NCBI RefSeq assembly: GCF_021729145.1
Contig: NZ_JAJSLW010000011.1
Span: 1 to 64,000 of the forward strand
Source: Membranihabitans maritimus
Lineage (GTDB): Bacteria > Bacteroidota > Bacteroidia > Chitinophagales > Saprospiraceae
Direction of reading: 5' to 3'
Length of the DNA stretch: 64,000 nt
Of this stretch, positions 47,985 through 56,595 are shown piece by piece. Position 1 is the stretch's first letter, and the number at the start of each line of letters is the position of its first letter. The position numbers and the translations under genes were made by a program. Under the pieces are notes generated by a model. It worked only from the letters and a program-made list of their open reading frames with translations. It did not search any database and was not told the origin of the DNA.

Positions 47985-50900
47985 TTACTCAAGCTCTATT
48001 CCGGGTGGGATTAATTTGTATACCACCGGGGTTACGATTCTTGAAAGTAGAGTAGAACTTATCAGCCCCCCTATAATGACAATAGCCAACGGAGATATTA
48101 ATGGATTCGAAGACATTGCTATAGGTATTAATCCGCCAATGGCTGTAAGTGTTGTAAGAATAATGGGTAAAAAACGCAATTCCCCCGCTTCCCGGATAGC
48201 TTCATCCAAAGATACTCCCTCAGAACGCAATTGATTGGTAAAGTCGACCAATAATATGGAGTTTTTGACCTCGATTCCCGCCAGTGCAATGAGTCCTACT
48301 ACTGCTACAAAAGAAAGGGAGTTCCCGGTTATCCAAAGAGCAATTAAAGCTCCCACCATTCCCAATGGGATAACAGACAATACGATAAGTGTACTTTTGA
48401 AGGTCTTGAACAAGAGGATTAAAATGGCGATAAATAGAAATGCAGTTACCAGGATTACTGTTCCAAAACCGCCAAATGATTCTTGTCGGCTCTCAAATTC
48501 GCCCCCCATTTCATAGGCGTAGCCTTTAGGAAGATCCATATTTTCCATTTTATCGATCACTTCGGTAATTACCCGGTCATTGAGAAACCCGTCACGTACA
48601 AAGGAGGTAACTGATACGGTTCTGGCCTTATTTTTATGGTAAATATTCAGCGGACTGCTTTCGAATTCAAGTTGTGCTACCTGTCCCAGTGGAAGTGCCG
48701 CCCCGGCAGTATTATTTATTTGGAGGTTATTAAAAGAAGTAAGTGTGGCCCTTTCTTCTTTAGGCGTAGTGATAATAATGTCTTTTTTATCTCCATTCTC
48801 ATCGGTAAATGAGCCTACATTTGTTCCGGCTATAGCCATCCGGACGGTTTGATCTATATCAATTAAGTTGACACCGAGGGAGTGGGCTTTTTCTTGGTTC
48901 ACAGCAACTTTGATGTCTGTTTTCAGATGGTCTACGGGATTATTGACATAAATGGTTCCATCCTGGGCATTAAGCATTTGTTCTACCCTGGCGGCAATAT
49001 TTCGTAATGTGTCCAATCGCTCTCCATAAATCCGTACTTCTACGGGGGCCAGTATTGGTGGTCCTTGTTCAAAGTGCTTGACTTCAATTTTTGCCCCGCT
49101 GAAATGGGCAAATTTGTGGCGGAGGGTTTCAGCAATTCTCTGTTTGTCCTCCTGGGATGTCCCTGCTTGAAGTTGGACGAAAACCTGGGAATAGTCAGTA
49201 CGTTCACTCGATTGCAAAACGTTATAATAAATTCTCGGGTTACCTTTCCCGATATTAGAAGAATAGTATTGGACTTCGGGAATTTTTTCTAATTCCATTT
49301 CCACATCTCGCGTTATTTGGTCGGTAATTCCGATTCGGGTTTGTTGCGGGGCGTAGATATCAATGACAAATTGAGGCTTTTCCGATTGTGGGAAAAGACT
49401 AAAACCAATAACAGGAATGAACCCAAGGGACCCGCCAAAAATTATTGCCGCGGCGATTAGTGTGATTACCGGCCTCCGTATCGAAACCCTGAGGATCCGG
49501 GCATAGCTTCCGGAAATAAATCGTTTGAGAAGCCGCATAAACAGATTGCCGGTGTATGCACCACTGTGTTGCTTGAGTATCCTACTGGACAAAAAGGGAA
49601 TGATGGTCAGCGCAACTACCATGGAGGCCAGAACACTGGACATTACAGCTATGGGAAGGCTTCGTATAAAATCTCCGGATGCTTCCGGTAAAAGAGCCAG
49701 TGGCATAAAAGCAATAAGTAGGGTGGCGGTAGTCCCTATTACTGACAGACCAATTTGTTTGGTCCCCATGATGGTCGCTTTTATGCGCGAATTTCCTTCC
49801 CGAATCCATCGTTCAATATTTTCAACTACTACTATGCTGTCGTCAACTAGTAATCCCAGCGCTACTACCAAACCGACAATACTCAGTTGGTTTAATCCAA
49901 AACCCAAAACATTGAGGATAATAAGTCCGATAGAAAGTGACAGGGGAATGGATATCATAACAATAAGAGAAGCCCTGCCCCCAAGAGGTAACAGTGTAAA
50001 TAGTACCAGGAAAATGGCAATCAAAAAATCTTTTCCCAGCCCCATCAAACGATGGTTCACATGTTCGGCCTGGTCAAATGCCAGGATCAAATCCAGGTTT
50101 TGGGGTAGGGAAGCACTAAAGGTTTCCAGGACGGGAAGGTATTCTTCCTGCGATTTAGAGATATTAAAACCCTCCTTGAGGGCTGCGGTTATAAAAATGG
50201 ACCGATAGCCATTTATTCGGGTAATATGATTATTTTCTTTATGATCCTTGTGAATGGATGCCACATCACTGAGGCGAATGTTTTTGCCGGATACAGACTG
50301 GATAATCGTATTGCTGATGTCTTTTATGTTGGTGAAGTTTCCGCTTGTTTTTATATTGTAAACCCTTTTTCCAGCCTCTATTATTCCGCCTGGGATATTG
50401 GCCATGTCGCTTTGGAGCGTTCCCATGACTGCTTTAAGCGGAATGTTATTATAGGCCATTTTTTGTGAATTGAGTTCAATTCGAACCGTTTCATCGGGAA
50501 GGCCATGTATTTCAACTTCTTTTAGCGATTGTATTTTTTCGAGTTGTTCCTGAAGCCTTTCCCCGTACTTTTTCATTTCGCTGTAAGGCGCATTTTCACT
50601 GACTAATGCCGCTTGAATAATATTCACAAGGGAAGGACCGGCTTTTTGAACTTCCAGGCTTAGGATATTTCCGGGTAGTTCATCGCGGGCATTGTTGACC
50701 TCGCGAATTAACTCCTGGTATTTTTCATCTTCATCGCTATCATACAAATATTCTACGGTGAGAACGGCCACTCCGTCCCGGATTTTGGTATCGATTTCTT
50801 TGATATCTTCCAGGGCATATATGCGCTTTTCGAGCGGGTCTACCACCAGTTCTTCCATATCCGCCGGTCCTGTTCCGGGATAGATGACAATAATGGGGAA

Positions 50901-51032
50901 TTGGGGAGCGTGAATAGCCGGATCTTCACTTCTCGGCATATTAAATAAGGTAGAAATACCCACCGCAGCGACCATAATAAATAAAACCAGGGTTAGTTGA
51001 TAATTTTTTACTGCGTATTCTGAAATTTTCAT
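47985..51032 (-). CDS. RND family efflux transporter permease (HAE1/AcrB-like)
   Basis: A 1015-residue inner-membrane proton-driven exporter. Twelve membrane segments in the AcrB layout are visible: TM1 at about 11-30, large periplasmic loop to about 330, TM2-6, second loop, TM8-12. The proton-relay aspartates are in LLVDDSIVVVENIERW (about 395-397). It is the pump of a tripartite system encoded with a fusion protein and a TolC-like channel just upstream. The substrate cannot be told; lack of charged methionine clusters argues against a CusA-type metal pump. Confidence 0.94.
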   Translation of the reverse strand: MKISEYAVKNYQLTLVLFIMVAAVGISTLFNMPRSEDPAIHAPQFPIIVIYPGTGPADMEELVVDPLEKRIYALEDIKEIDTKIRDGVAVLTVEYLYDSDEDEKYQELIREVNNARDELPGNILSLEVQKAGPSLVNIIQAALVSENAPYSEMKKYGERLQEQLEKIQSLKEVEIHGLPDETVRIELNSQKMAYNNIPLKAVMGTLQSDMANIPGGIIEAGKRVYNIKTSGNFTNIKDISNTIIQSVSGKNIRLSDVASIHKDHKENNHITRINGYRSIFITAALKEGFNISKSQEEYLPVLETFSASLPQNLDLILAFDQAEHVNHRLMGLGKDFLIAIFLVLFTLLPLGGRASLIVMISIPLSLSIGLIILNVLGFGLNQLSIVGLVVALGLLVDDSIVVVENIERWIREGNSRIKATIMGTKQIGLSVIGTTATLLIAFMPLALLPEASGDFIRSLPIAVMSSVLASMVVALTIIPFLSSRILKQHSGAYTGNLFMRLLKRFISGSYARILRVSIRRPVITLIAAAIIFGGSLGFIPVIGFSLFPQSEKPQFVIDIYAPQQTRIGITDQITRDVEMELEKIPEVQYYSSNIGKGNPRIYYNVLQSSERTDYSQVFVQLQAGTSQEDKQRIAETLRHKFAHFSGAKIEVKHFEQGPPILAPVEVRIYGERLDTLRNIAARVEQMLNAQDGTIYVNNPVDHLKTDIKVAVNQEKAHSLGVNLIDIDQTVRMAIAGTNVGSFTDENGDKKDIIITTPKEERATLTSFNNLQINNTAGAALPLGQVAQLEFESSPLNIYHKNKARTVSVTSFVRDGFLNDRVITEVIDKMENMDLPKGYAYEMGGEFESRQESFGGFGTVILVTAFLFIAILILLFKTFKSTLIVLSVIPLGMVGALIALWITGNSLSFVAVVGLIALAGIEVKNSILLVDFTNQLRSEGVSLDEAIREAGELRFLPIILTTLTAIGGLIPIAMSSNPLISPLAIVIIGGLISSTLLSRIVTPVVYKLIPPGIELE

Positions 51033-51063
51033 TGTACAATATTGAGAGATGAATTAGTAGGTT

Positions 51064-52146
51064 TTAATAAATATTGCTTTGGTTGTCAACTGCAACCCGG
51101 ACCAACGACCCTTGCTTTAGATAGGCGCTGCCGTCTACTATTAATTGTGCGTTCCCAAGGATATCCGGATTTCCCTGGATTAGGATACCGTTTTCTCCAA
51201 TGCCGGTTATTTGAATCTTGAGTTGTTGTGCTATATTATTCCCATTCGTAATAAATATGTATCCCGTATTACCGTTGGCGTCTAACACTGATTCGTGCGG
51301 CACTTCCCAGCTACTGGAATTCCCATCAGGGAATAGGGTAGCGGTCCCGAACATTCCACTAGCCAGATTTTTTTGCAGTGAAGAAGGAATCGATAGTTCA
51401 ATCCAAAATGTTCCGGTCATTGGGTCTGATAATTTGGCCTTTTTAGATACTTTCGAAAAGAATGTTTTGTCTGGAAATGAACCGGCGGAAATATGAGCAG
51501 AGTCCCCGGGGGAAATCGCCGCCCAGTCCCTGTCGCTGACGTGTACTTTTAATCGCCAGGATTGTGTATTTAATCCGTTGATAGCGTATACCGGTGTCCC
51601 TCCCGATACAATTTGCCCGCTCGTGATTAATTTTTGGGCAATATAACCGTTGTAAGGTGCTTTTATAGTGGAGTGTGACTGGTTGAACCGAGCTGTTTCG
51701 AGTTCTTCCGTGGCGAGATCCATTGCTGTTTTGGCGTTTTGCCTTTGCTCCCGGGTGGCTACATTGTCCTTGAAAAGGTTTTGGGTTCGTAGAAAATCTC
51801 TTTGTGCCTTTTCAAAACCAATCTCGGCTTTATTGACCAGAGCATTGATCTCAGTCATATTGAGACGTCCCAGTACTTCATCTTTACGTACATAGTCGCC
51901 TTCTTCGAAAGGTAATTCCTCTGCGATTCCCCCGGTCTTGAAAGCCAGGATTGCCGTTTCATCTGTTGAGAATTGTCCCGAAGCATGTATTTGCTTTTGA
52001 ATTACTTCCTCTTTGATCGGTATGGTAGTTACCAGAATGGTATCTTTAGTTGCTATTATGTCCATTTCTTGAGGTTGGTTTTGCTGACAGGATAGGAGTA
52101 TAGCAAGGATCCCGGTCAACAGGAATAGTGATTTTATATCTTTCAT
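51064..52146 (-). CDS. RND efflux periplasmic adaptor (membrane fusion protein)
   Basis: A 360-residue lipoprotein adaptor: signal with lipobox LLSCQ (start ATG 52146; a GTG lies 12 bp upstream), barrel and lipoyl domains (IKAPYNGYIAQKLITSGQIV), and a helical hairpin between (NALVNKAEIGFEKAQRDF). It joins the RND pump to the outer-membrane channel. It lies 31 bp from the pump gene and about 60 bp from the channel gene. Confidence 0.92.
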   Translation of the reverse strand: MKDIKSLFLLTGILAILLSCQQNQPQEMDIIATKDTILVTTIPIKEEVIQKQIHASGQFSTDETAILAFKTGGIAEELPFEEGDYVRKDEVLGRLNMTEINALVNKAEIGFEKAQRDFLRTQNLFKDNVATREQRQNAKTAMDLATEELETARFNQSHSTIKAPYNGYIAQKLITSGQIVSGGTPVYAINGLNTQSWRLKVHVSDRDWAAISPGDSAHISAGSFPDKTFFSKVSKKAKLSDPMTGTFWIELSIPSSLQKNLASGMFGTATLFPDGNSSSWEVPHESVLDANGNTGYIFITNGNNIAQQLKIQITGIGENGILIQGNPDILGNAQLIVDGSAYLKQGSLVRVAVDNQSNIY

Positions 52147-52208
52147 GATTGTTTGCACTTATTATTTGTGGAAAATAGAATTTTTGTTAATGTTAGCATG
52201 GAGCTGTT

Positions 52209-53579
52209 TTATTGGGTTGTCAAAAGTCTTTGAATTTCTGCTTTTGTTATCATTACGCTGTACATAGCTATATGATATTGTAATTCCGCTTCAGTCAGTT
52301 GTTTGCGGGCATCCAGGAATTCAATTTGCGATGCAGTGCCGGCCTGGTAACTCTTATTGATTAATTCGAAGTATTTTTGGGCACTTTGGATCCTATTTTG
52401 TGTTGCTGAAGCAGTGGCGTAGTCACTCTTGAATTGCAATAGAGTAGATTGCAATTGTCTACTCAGGTTTTTATTAAGCAATTCCTTTTGATTTTGAAGG
52501 GATTGCAGTGACAGCTTTTCTTCCTGAACCTTCATTTTATTTCTTCCATTATGGTAAATGGGGAGCGTGAGCTGGACTCCAGCCATTACATAGGGACTCT
52601 GATTCTCGAACTGGAAGTTAAAGGTCTGGACACCCAGGTCAGCAAAAGCGTGGATTCGCGGTGTAGAAAAGGATTCTGCCGATTCTATTGAAGTTTGTTG
52701 GATTTGAATAGCATTTTCCATTCGCTGCAATTCGATATTTTCAGAAAGGTCGTACGCATTAGTGTCCAGGAAGTTGTTAACCGATTTTAGTTCAATAGGT
52801 TGATACGTTATTTCAGTGTCGGGAGCCTGGTTGAGAAGGAAATTGAGGTAGAGCCGGGCTTTTTTGAGCTGGTTTTCGGCTTTTAACTTATCTGCCAAAA
52901 GCGCTGATTGTTCGCTTTCTGCTCGTATTACACGGGCAGGGAGTCCCTTGCCATTGCGCAACAGGGATTGATTGTCCTTTACATTTTGTTCAAGTAGCTT
53001 TTCAGCATCTTTGAATACTTCGAGGGACTTGTAAGCGGAGCAGTAGTTATAGTAAGCGATTTTTATATCACGTGTTAAATCTAAAATATATATATCGAGT
53101 TCTTTTTCGGACAGGCTTACATATTGTGAGCGAAAATCTCGTTGATTTCGTATGCTTGGATCTAACAAGGGATAGGAAACGCGTACTTTTGCATCCAGGA
53201 AGTTATTCGGATTAAACTGTTCGCTGACATTTTGCAACTGAGGGAATGATTGAGTATTGGTTAATTCATTGAGGGTGCTATACACATTGTTTAATAGATC
53301 GCCCACGGGAAGATCGATAGTTCTTCCGCCTACGGCTAGTGTATACGAAGTATTCAGGTCAATTGAAGGAAGGAAGTATGTTTTGGCCTTTTCCAGGGCC
53401 AATTTGCTTTGCTCCAGTGAGATATTCTTATCTCGAACGACGAGATTATTTTGAATACCTTCCTGGATGTATTTTTCCAGGATGGATTGAGAAAACACTG
53501 GTAAAGCAATAGCAGATATAAGGAATAAGGGAATCACTGTTGCTAAAATTTTATTGCAATTTATTCTTGATTTATACAT
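52209..53579 (-). CDS. TolC-family outer-membrane efflux protein
   Basis: A 456-residue outer-membrane channel of the TolC family, with a signal peptide (ALPVFSQ), long amphipathic helices with the internal duplication of the family (for example EKYIQEGIQNNLVVRDKN near the start and a second copy in the C-terminal half: KSYQAGTASQIEFLDARKQL), and the QLTEAELQYHIAMYS segment. It forms the outer part of the export complex and is the first structural gene after tetR (42 bp). Confidence 0.93.
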   Translation of the reverse strand: MYKSRINCNKILATVIPLFLISAIALPVFSQSILEKYIQEGIQNNLVVRDKNISLEQSKLALEKAKTYFLPSIDLNTSYTLAVGGRTIDLPVGDLLNNVYSTLNELTNTQSFPQLQNVSEQFNPNNFLDAKVRVSYPLLDPSIRNQRDFRSQYVSLSEKELDIYILDLTRDIKIAYYNYCSAYKSLEVFKDAEKLLEQNVKDNQSLLRNGKGLPARVIRAESEQSALLADKLKAENQLKKARLYLNFLLNQAPDTEITYQPIELKSVNNFLDTNAYDLSENIELQRMENAIQIQQTSIESAESFSTPRIHAFADLGVQTFNFQFENQSPYVMAGVQLTLPIYHNGRNKMKVQEEKLSLQSLQNQKELLNKNLSRQLQSTLLQFKSDYATASATQNRIQSAQKYFELINKSYQAGTASQIEFLDARKQLTEAELQYHIAMYSVMITKAEIQRLLTTQ

Positions 53580-53621
53580 AGTTTATTTATTATACAGTGT
53601 TCAATTCAATGATAAAAAATT

Positions 53622-54242
53622 TTATTTTTGTTGATCTATTAGTTTGTTAAATGATTCGAGTGCATCTACAACAATGCTGTTTTGAATTTCTTCTGATAGT
53701 ATTTTTGTTCTGTTTCGGATGTACAGGGATACAATTCCGTGCACAGCGGACCAGATCATAAAAGATAACGGCTCCAATTCCTGATCGGGAAAAAACCCTT
53801 TAGCCATACATTTTTGAATGAGCTTTTTTAAATAATCAAATGTGGTGCTCCCTTCTACCCAACAGTCTTCCTCTTCATTTTCGACGAATTCCATAGGTTC
53901 GTCTTTTATGAACATCAAGTCGTACATGTCCCTGTTCTCCAGTCCAAACTGCACGTAGACCCTTCCCAGGGCTTTCAGGTGTTCTATGGGATCCGATACT
54001 GCTTCGAGTACGGTCATTCTACTTCTCAGTTGCCTGAAACCTTCGCTGTGTAAATTGTGGAGGATGTCATTTTTGTCTTTGAAGTAATGATAAATGGTTC
54101 CCGGACTATACTCGATGATCTCGGCAATATTGCGAATGGAAGTATTGTCGACACCTTTATCAAGGAACAGTTGCCGTGCCGCATCGAGGATGCGGTTTTT
54201 CAATTCTTGTCGTTCTCTTTCTTTTCGATCGGATATTCCCAT
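53622..54242 (-). CDS. TetR/AcrR family regulator of the efflux operon
   Basis: A 206-residue regulator with an N-terminal HTH (TSIRNIAEIIEYSPGTIYHY, about 33-52, then FKDKNDIL) and a ligand-binding helical domain. It is the first gene of the export operon and probably represses it until a ligand binds. It is transcribed divergently from the lipoprotein operon. Confidence 0.92.
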   Translation of the reverse strand: MGISDRKERERQELKNRILDAARQLFLDKGVDNTSIRNIAEIIEYSPGTIYHYFKDKNDILHNLHSEGFRQLRSRMTVLEAVSDPIEHLKALGRVYVQFGLENRDMYDLMFIKDEPMEFVENEEEDCWVEGSTTFDYLKKLIQKCMAKGFFPDQELEPLSFMIWSAVHGIVSLYIRNRTKILSEEIQNSIVVDALESFNKLIDQQK

Positions 54243-54632
54243 TATGCAAATATAATTGAACAGTGTTTAAATATCCAAATTTTTTGAGATATTTCTTTGT
54301 TCGGGTGGTTATTGAAGATATACTTATATCTGATTTCTAAATCAGTAAAATAGTATAATCTTTGTTTTGATGGATTAATGGAAATTAATGAGGCATTAAC
54401 AGTTTGGTTTTAATTTTTATGAAATAAATCTAAATAATTATTTTGTAAATTAATATTAAATCAATATAATTGTGGAGAACTACTATTTATAAATAAAGGA
54501 AATTTTCCTAAAAAGTTTAAAGTTGATTAATTCTATTTTAGTGTTATTTTCTTGTAGCTTAAATACCCTAATTAGAAACAAGAGAAGAGATTGATGATTC
54601 GAGTATTTTATAATTCATAAATAATTAGAATC
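54243..54632. promoter_or_regulatory. Divergent regulatory region
   Basis: About 390 bp of very AT-rich sequence between tetR and the lipoprotein operon. It must hold both promoters and presumably the TetR operator, but I cannot point to a clear palindrome or an exact TAnnTTTG box with correct spacing. Confidence 0.4.
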
Positions 54633-54653
54633 ATGGAAAAAGTTTTTAATTTT

Positions 54654-54668
54654 ACACACACACACACA
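54654..54668 (+). repeat. (AC)7 microsatellite in the lipoprotein start region
   Basis: Seven AC units followed by A lie 21 bp after an ATG at 54633. From that ATG the frame passes through the repeat and hits TAG at 54681-54683. Removing one AC unit (or adding two) joins the ATG to the long frame below and makes a 30-residue lipoprotein signal peptide: MEKVFNFTHTHR, then INRLAGFFALF, then ILLLTGC. Confidence 0.8.
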
Positions 54669-54697
54669 GAATTAACCGATTAGCGGGTTTTTTCGCT

Positions 54698-55717
54698 TTG
54701 TTCATACTCCTGTTGACAGGGTGTGAAAATGAAAAAGTAAGCCCTACTGCACTTAGTACTGATTACAAAGAAACAGGAATAGAGAATGTAAAGTTAGTTG
54801 AAGGAAGATTACATTTTACCAATCCGGATACCTACTTCGAAGACGTAGAGAAAATCATGAGTATGAATGAACAGGAGTTGAATGATTGGGAAGCTTCGAT
54901 TGGCTTTACCAGTATGAGGGCTGCCGCTAATTCAGCGCATAAAGCATTTGGGAAATTAACTTCTAAAGACCAAATACCTGCCTGGGAGAATGAATACAAA
55001 GATGTTGTAACGATAAAGGACGGAGCTGTGACGGATAATGTAAAACTCGGATATTACAAGATTTTGGCGAATCGCGACGGGGAGTATTCTATTGGTCAGA
55101 CACTGGCAAGAGTATATCCTGGAAGGACTGTGATGATTAAAGATGGAGACCGGTCCAAGTTTAGTGAAGCCCTGGAAATGGAAAAATCAGATCACGACAG
55201 GGGAATTTTGATTGTGGATCATGGCCATTCACAGGAAATCCAGGCTCGCAGTAGTTGTGGGACCACTCAGACACATACCGGCCAGGCTGAGAAAAACAAT
55301 AATAGACAGGCTTTCCTTATCTTGCACGTATATGAAGAAACGTCTGGTAGCTATAGCTGGACCAGTGTGCAAATGCATGTGTACGGACGAAAGAAGAACC
55401 TGGGTATTTGGATGAAATACGATACACAGCATCAAATGCAAGAAGTGAATTTTGAAGCGTATAACAATAATAACGTTTTGATATCAAGAAGTTCGGATTA
55501 TAACGGGTTGGTGTTAGCTGAAGTTACGAATTTTTACTATAATTTTGATATTTTTGGAGACCTTGTTTTATCTGGATACTACACAAATGACACTAAATTT
55601 GAGTCTGCAAAGGGCCGGTCAACTACCAGGGGGACGGATGAACATTGGGCAACTATATGCTGTGGAGGATATACGAATTGTCCACAAACTTATGGTGAAA
55701 GTTATTTTACGCCATAG
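54698..55717 (+). CDS. Candidate phase-variable surface lipoprotein (currently off)
   Basis: A 339-residue open frame that begins within a lipoprotein signal: from its TTG the lipobox LLLTGC comes after only 8 residues and no positively charged n-region remains, so TTG 54698 is not a credible start. The frame is open upstream, back to a TAA at 54647, across an (AC)7 repeat. The body has a helical N-terminal part (MSMNEQELNDWEASIGF), a central TMP-like turn region and a cysteine pair near the C-terminus (ATICCGGYTNC). It may belong to the DUF4848-like lipoproteins, but I am not sure. It heads a plus-strand run with a beta-barrel protein 19 bp downstream. Confidence 0.7.
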   Translation: MFILLLTGCENEKVSPTALSTDYKETGIENVKLVEGRLHFTNPDTYFEDVEKIMSMNEQELNDWEASIGFTSMRAAANSAHKAFGKLTSKDQIPAWENEYKDVVTIKDGAVTDNVKLGYYKILANRDGEYSIGQTLARVYPGRTVMIKDGDRSKFSEALEMEKSDHDRGILIVDHGHSQEIQARSSCGTTQTHTGQAEKNNNRQAFLILHVYEETSGSYSWTSVQMHVYGRKKNLGIWMKYDTQHQMQEVNFEAYNNNNVLISRSSDYNGLVLAEVTNFYYNFDIFGDLVLSGYYTNDTKFESAKGRSTTRGTDEHWATICCGGYTNCPQTYGESYFTP

Positions 55718-55736
55718 CATAATTTAAATTGTTTAT

Positions 55737-56474
55737 ATGATGATGGTAAAAGGTAAATTATTATTTATTACACTGGTTTTGTTTTGTGCAGTTGGAGTTT
55801 CATATGGCCAGTTTGACGTATCAGCATTTGTCGGGAGTGGTGCATCGGATTTGCAAACGGGATTTCCCTTTTCTGAAAACTCAAACATTCCCAATGAATA
55901 TCTAAAGCCGGGAGCACAATTCCAGGCAGGTGTTTCGGCGGGTTCCACCTTTCGGAAGGGAGGCATGCTATCCTGGGAAGTGCAGGCCATGATCAGGAGA
56001 TCATCCATTCGGAATATACCTTTGGATTATATAGAAGAAGAATACAAGGAGGTAGAACATTCGAATGGTGAAGTGGTCGAAGCGTTGACCAAGAGAGTTT
56101 ATCATCATGATTATAACAATGTCATGAAATGGTCGTATTGGTCAATATCCGTACCCGTATCCCTGAATTTCCAGGTGTTCGGCCCGATAGGGTGGAAGAT
56201 CGGTGGGACGGCCAATTGGCACTTAACCGAATTATCAGAGGATGATGCCCGGTTGATTACCAATAATGCATCCCTGGATCCCTATTTTGAGAACTTTACC
56301 TGGCAAGGCCATACCGGTTTCTTCGCCCGATTGATTCCTAGGCTTCGTCTGGAAGCATTGGCGTATTCTGACTTTGAGCCGAGGTTGATCCTGGGAGAGC
56401 CAAACGGTGTATTTGTCCATCGCCGCTACCGGGAAATGGGCTTTTACCTGAATGTCTTTTACAGATTGAATTGA
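55737..56474 (+). CDS. Outer-membrane beta-barrel-like protein
   Basis: A 245-residue secreted protein with a clear signal peptide (hydrophobic to about residue 24, cut before QFDVSAF). Alternating hydrophobic strands ending in an aromatic C-terminus (GFYLNVFYRLN) suggest a small outer-membrane beta barrel of the PorT/OmpW-like kind common in Bacteroidota. It is 19 bp after the lipoprotein frame and followed by a terminator. Function unknown. Confidence 0.72.
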   Translation: MMMVKGKLLFITLVLFCAVGVSYGQFDVSAFVGSGASDLQTGFPFSENSNIPNEYLKPGAQFQAGVSAGSTFRKGGMLSWEVQAMIRRSSIRNIPLDYIEEEYKEVEHSNGEVVEALTKRVYHHDYNNVMKWSYWSISVPVSLNFQVFGPIGWKIGGTANWHLTELSEDDARLITNNASLDPYFENFTWQGHTGFFARLIPRLRLEALAYSDFEPRLILGEPNGVFVHRRYREMGFYLNVFYRLN

Positions 56475-56542
56475 TGTTTATCTGTTTTCGAATCCGTTAA
56501 TAAATATGGAAGAAATAATAAACAGATATTATAGATATTACT

Positions 56543-56580
56543 GAAGCACCGGTAGGTCGTACTACGGGTGCTTCATTTTT
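56543..56580 (+). terminator. Rho-independent terminator
   Basis: GAAGCACC (56543-56550) pairs perfectly with GGTGCTTC (56567-56574), with extra pairs inside (GTAG with CTAC), and is followed by ATTTTT. It ends the lipoprotein plus barrel-protein unit and separates it from the TonB receptor gene. Confidence 0.8.
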
Positions 56581-56595
56581 GGTCAAAAATAATAT

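Noticed and set aside
49525-50208. Plus-strand 227-codon frame opposite the RND pump gene
   Set aside because: Antisense shadow; the pump reading on the other strand is complete and conserved.
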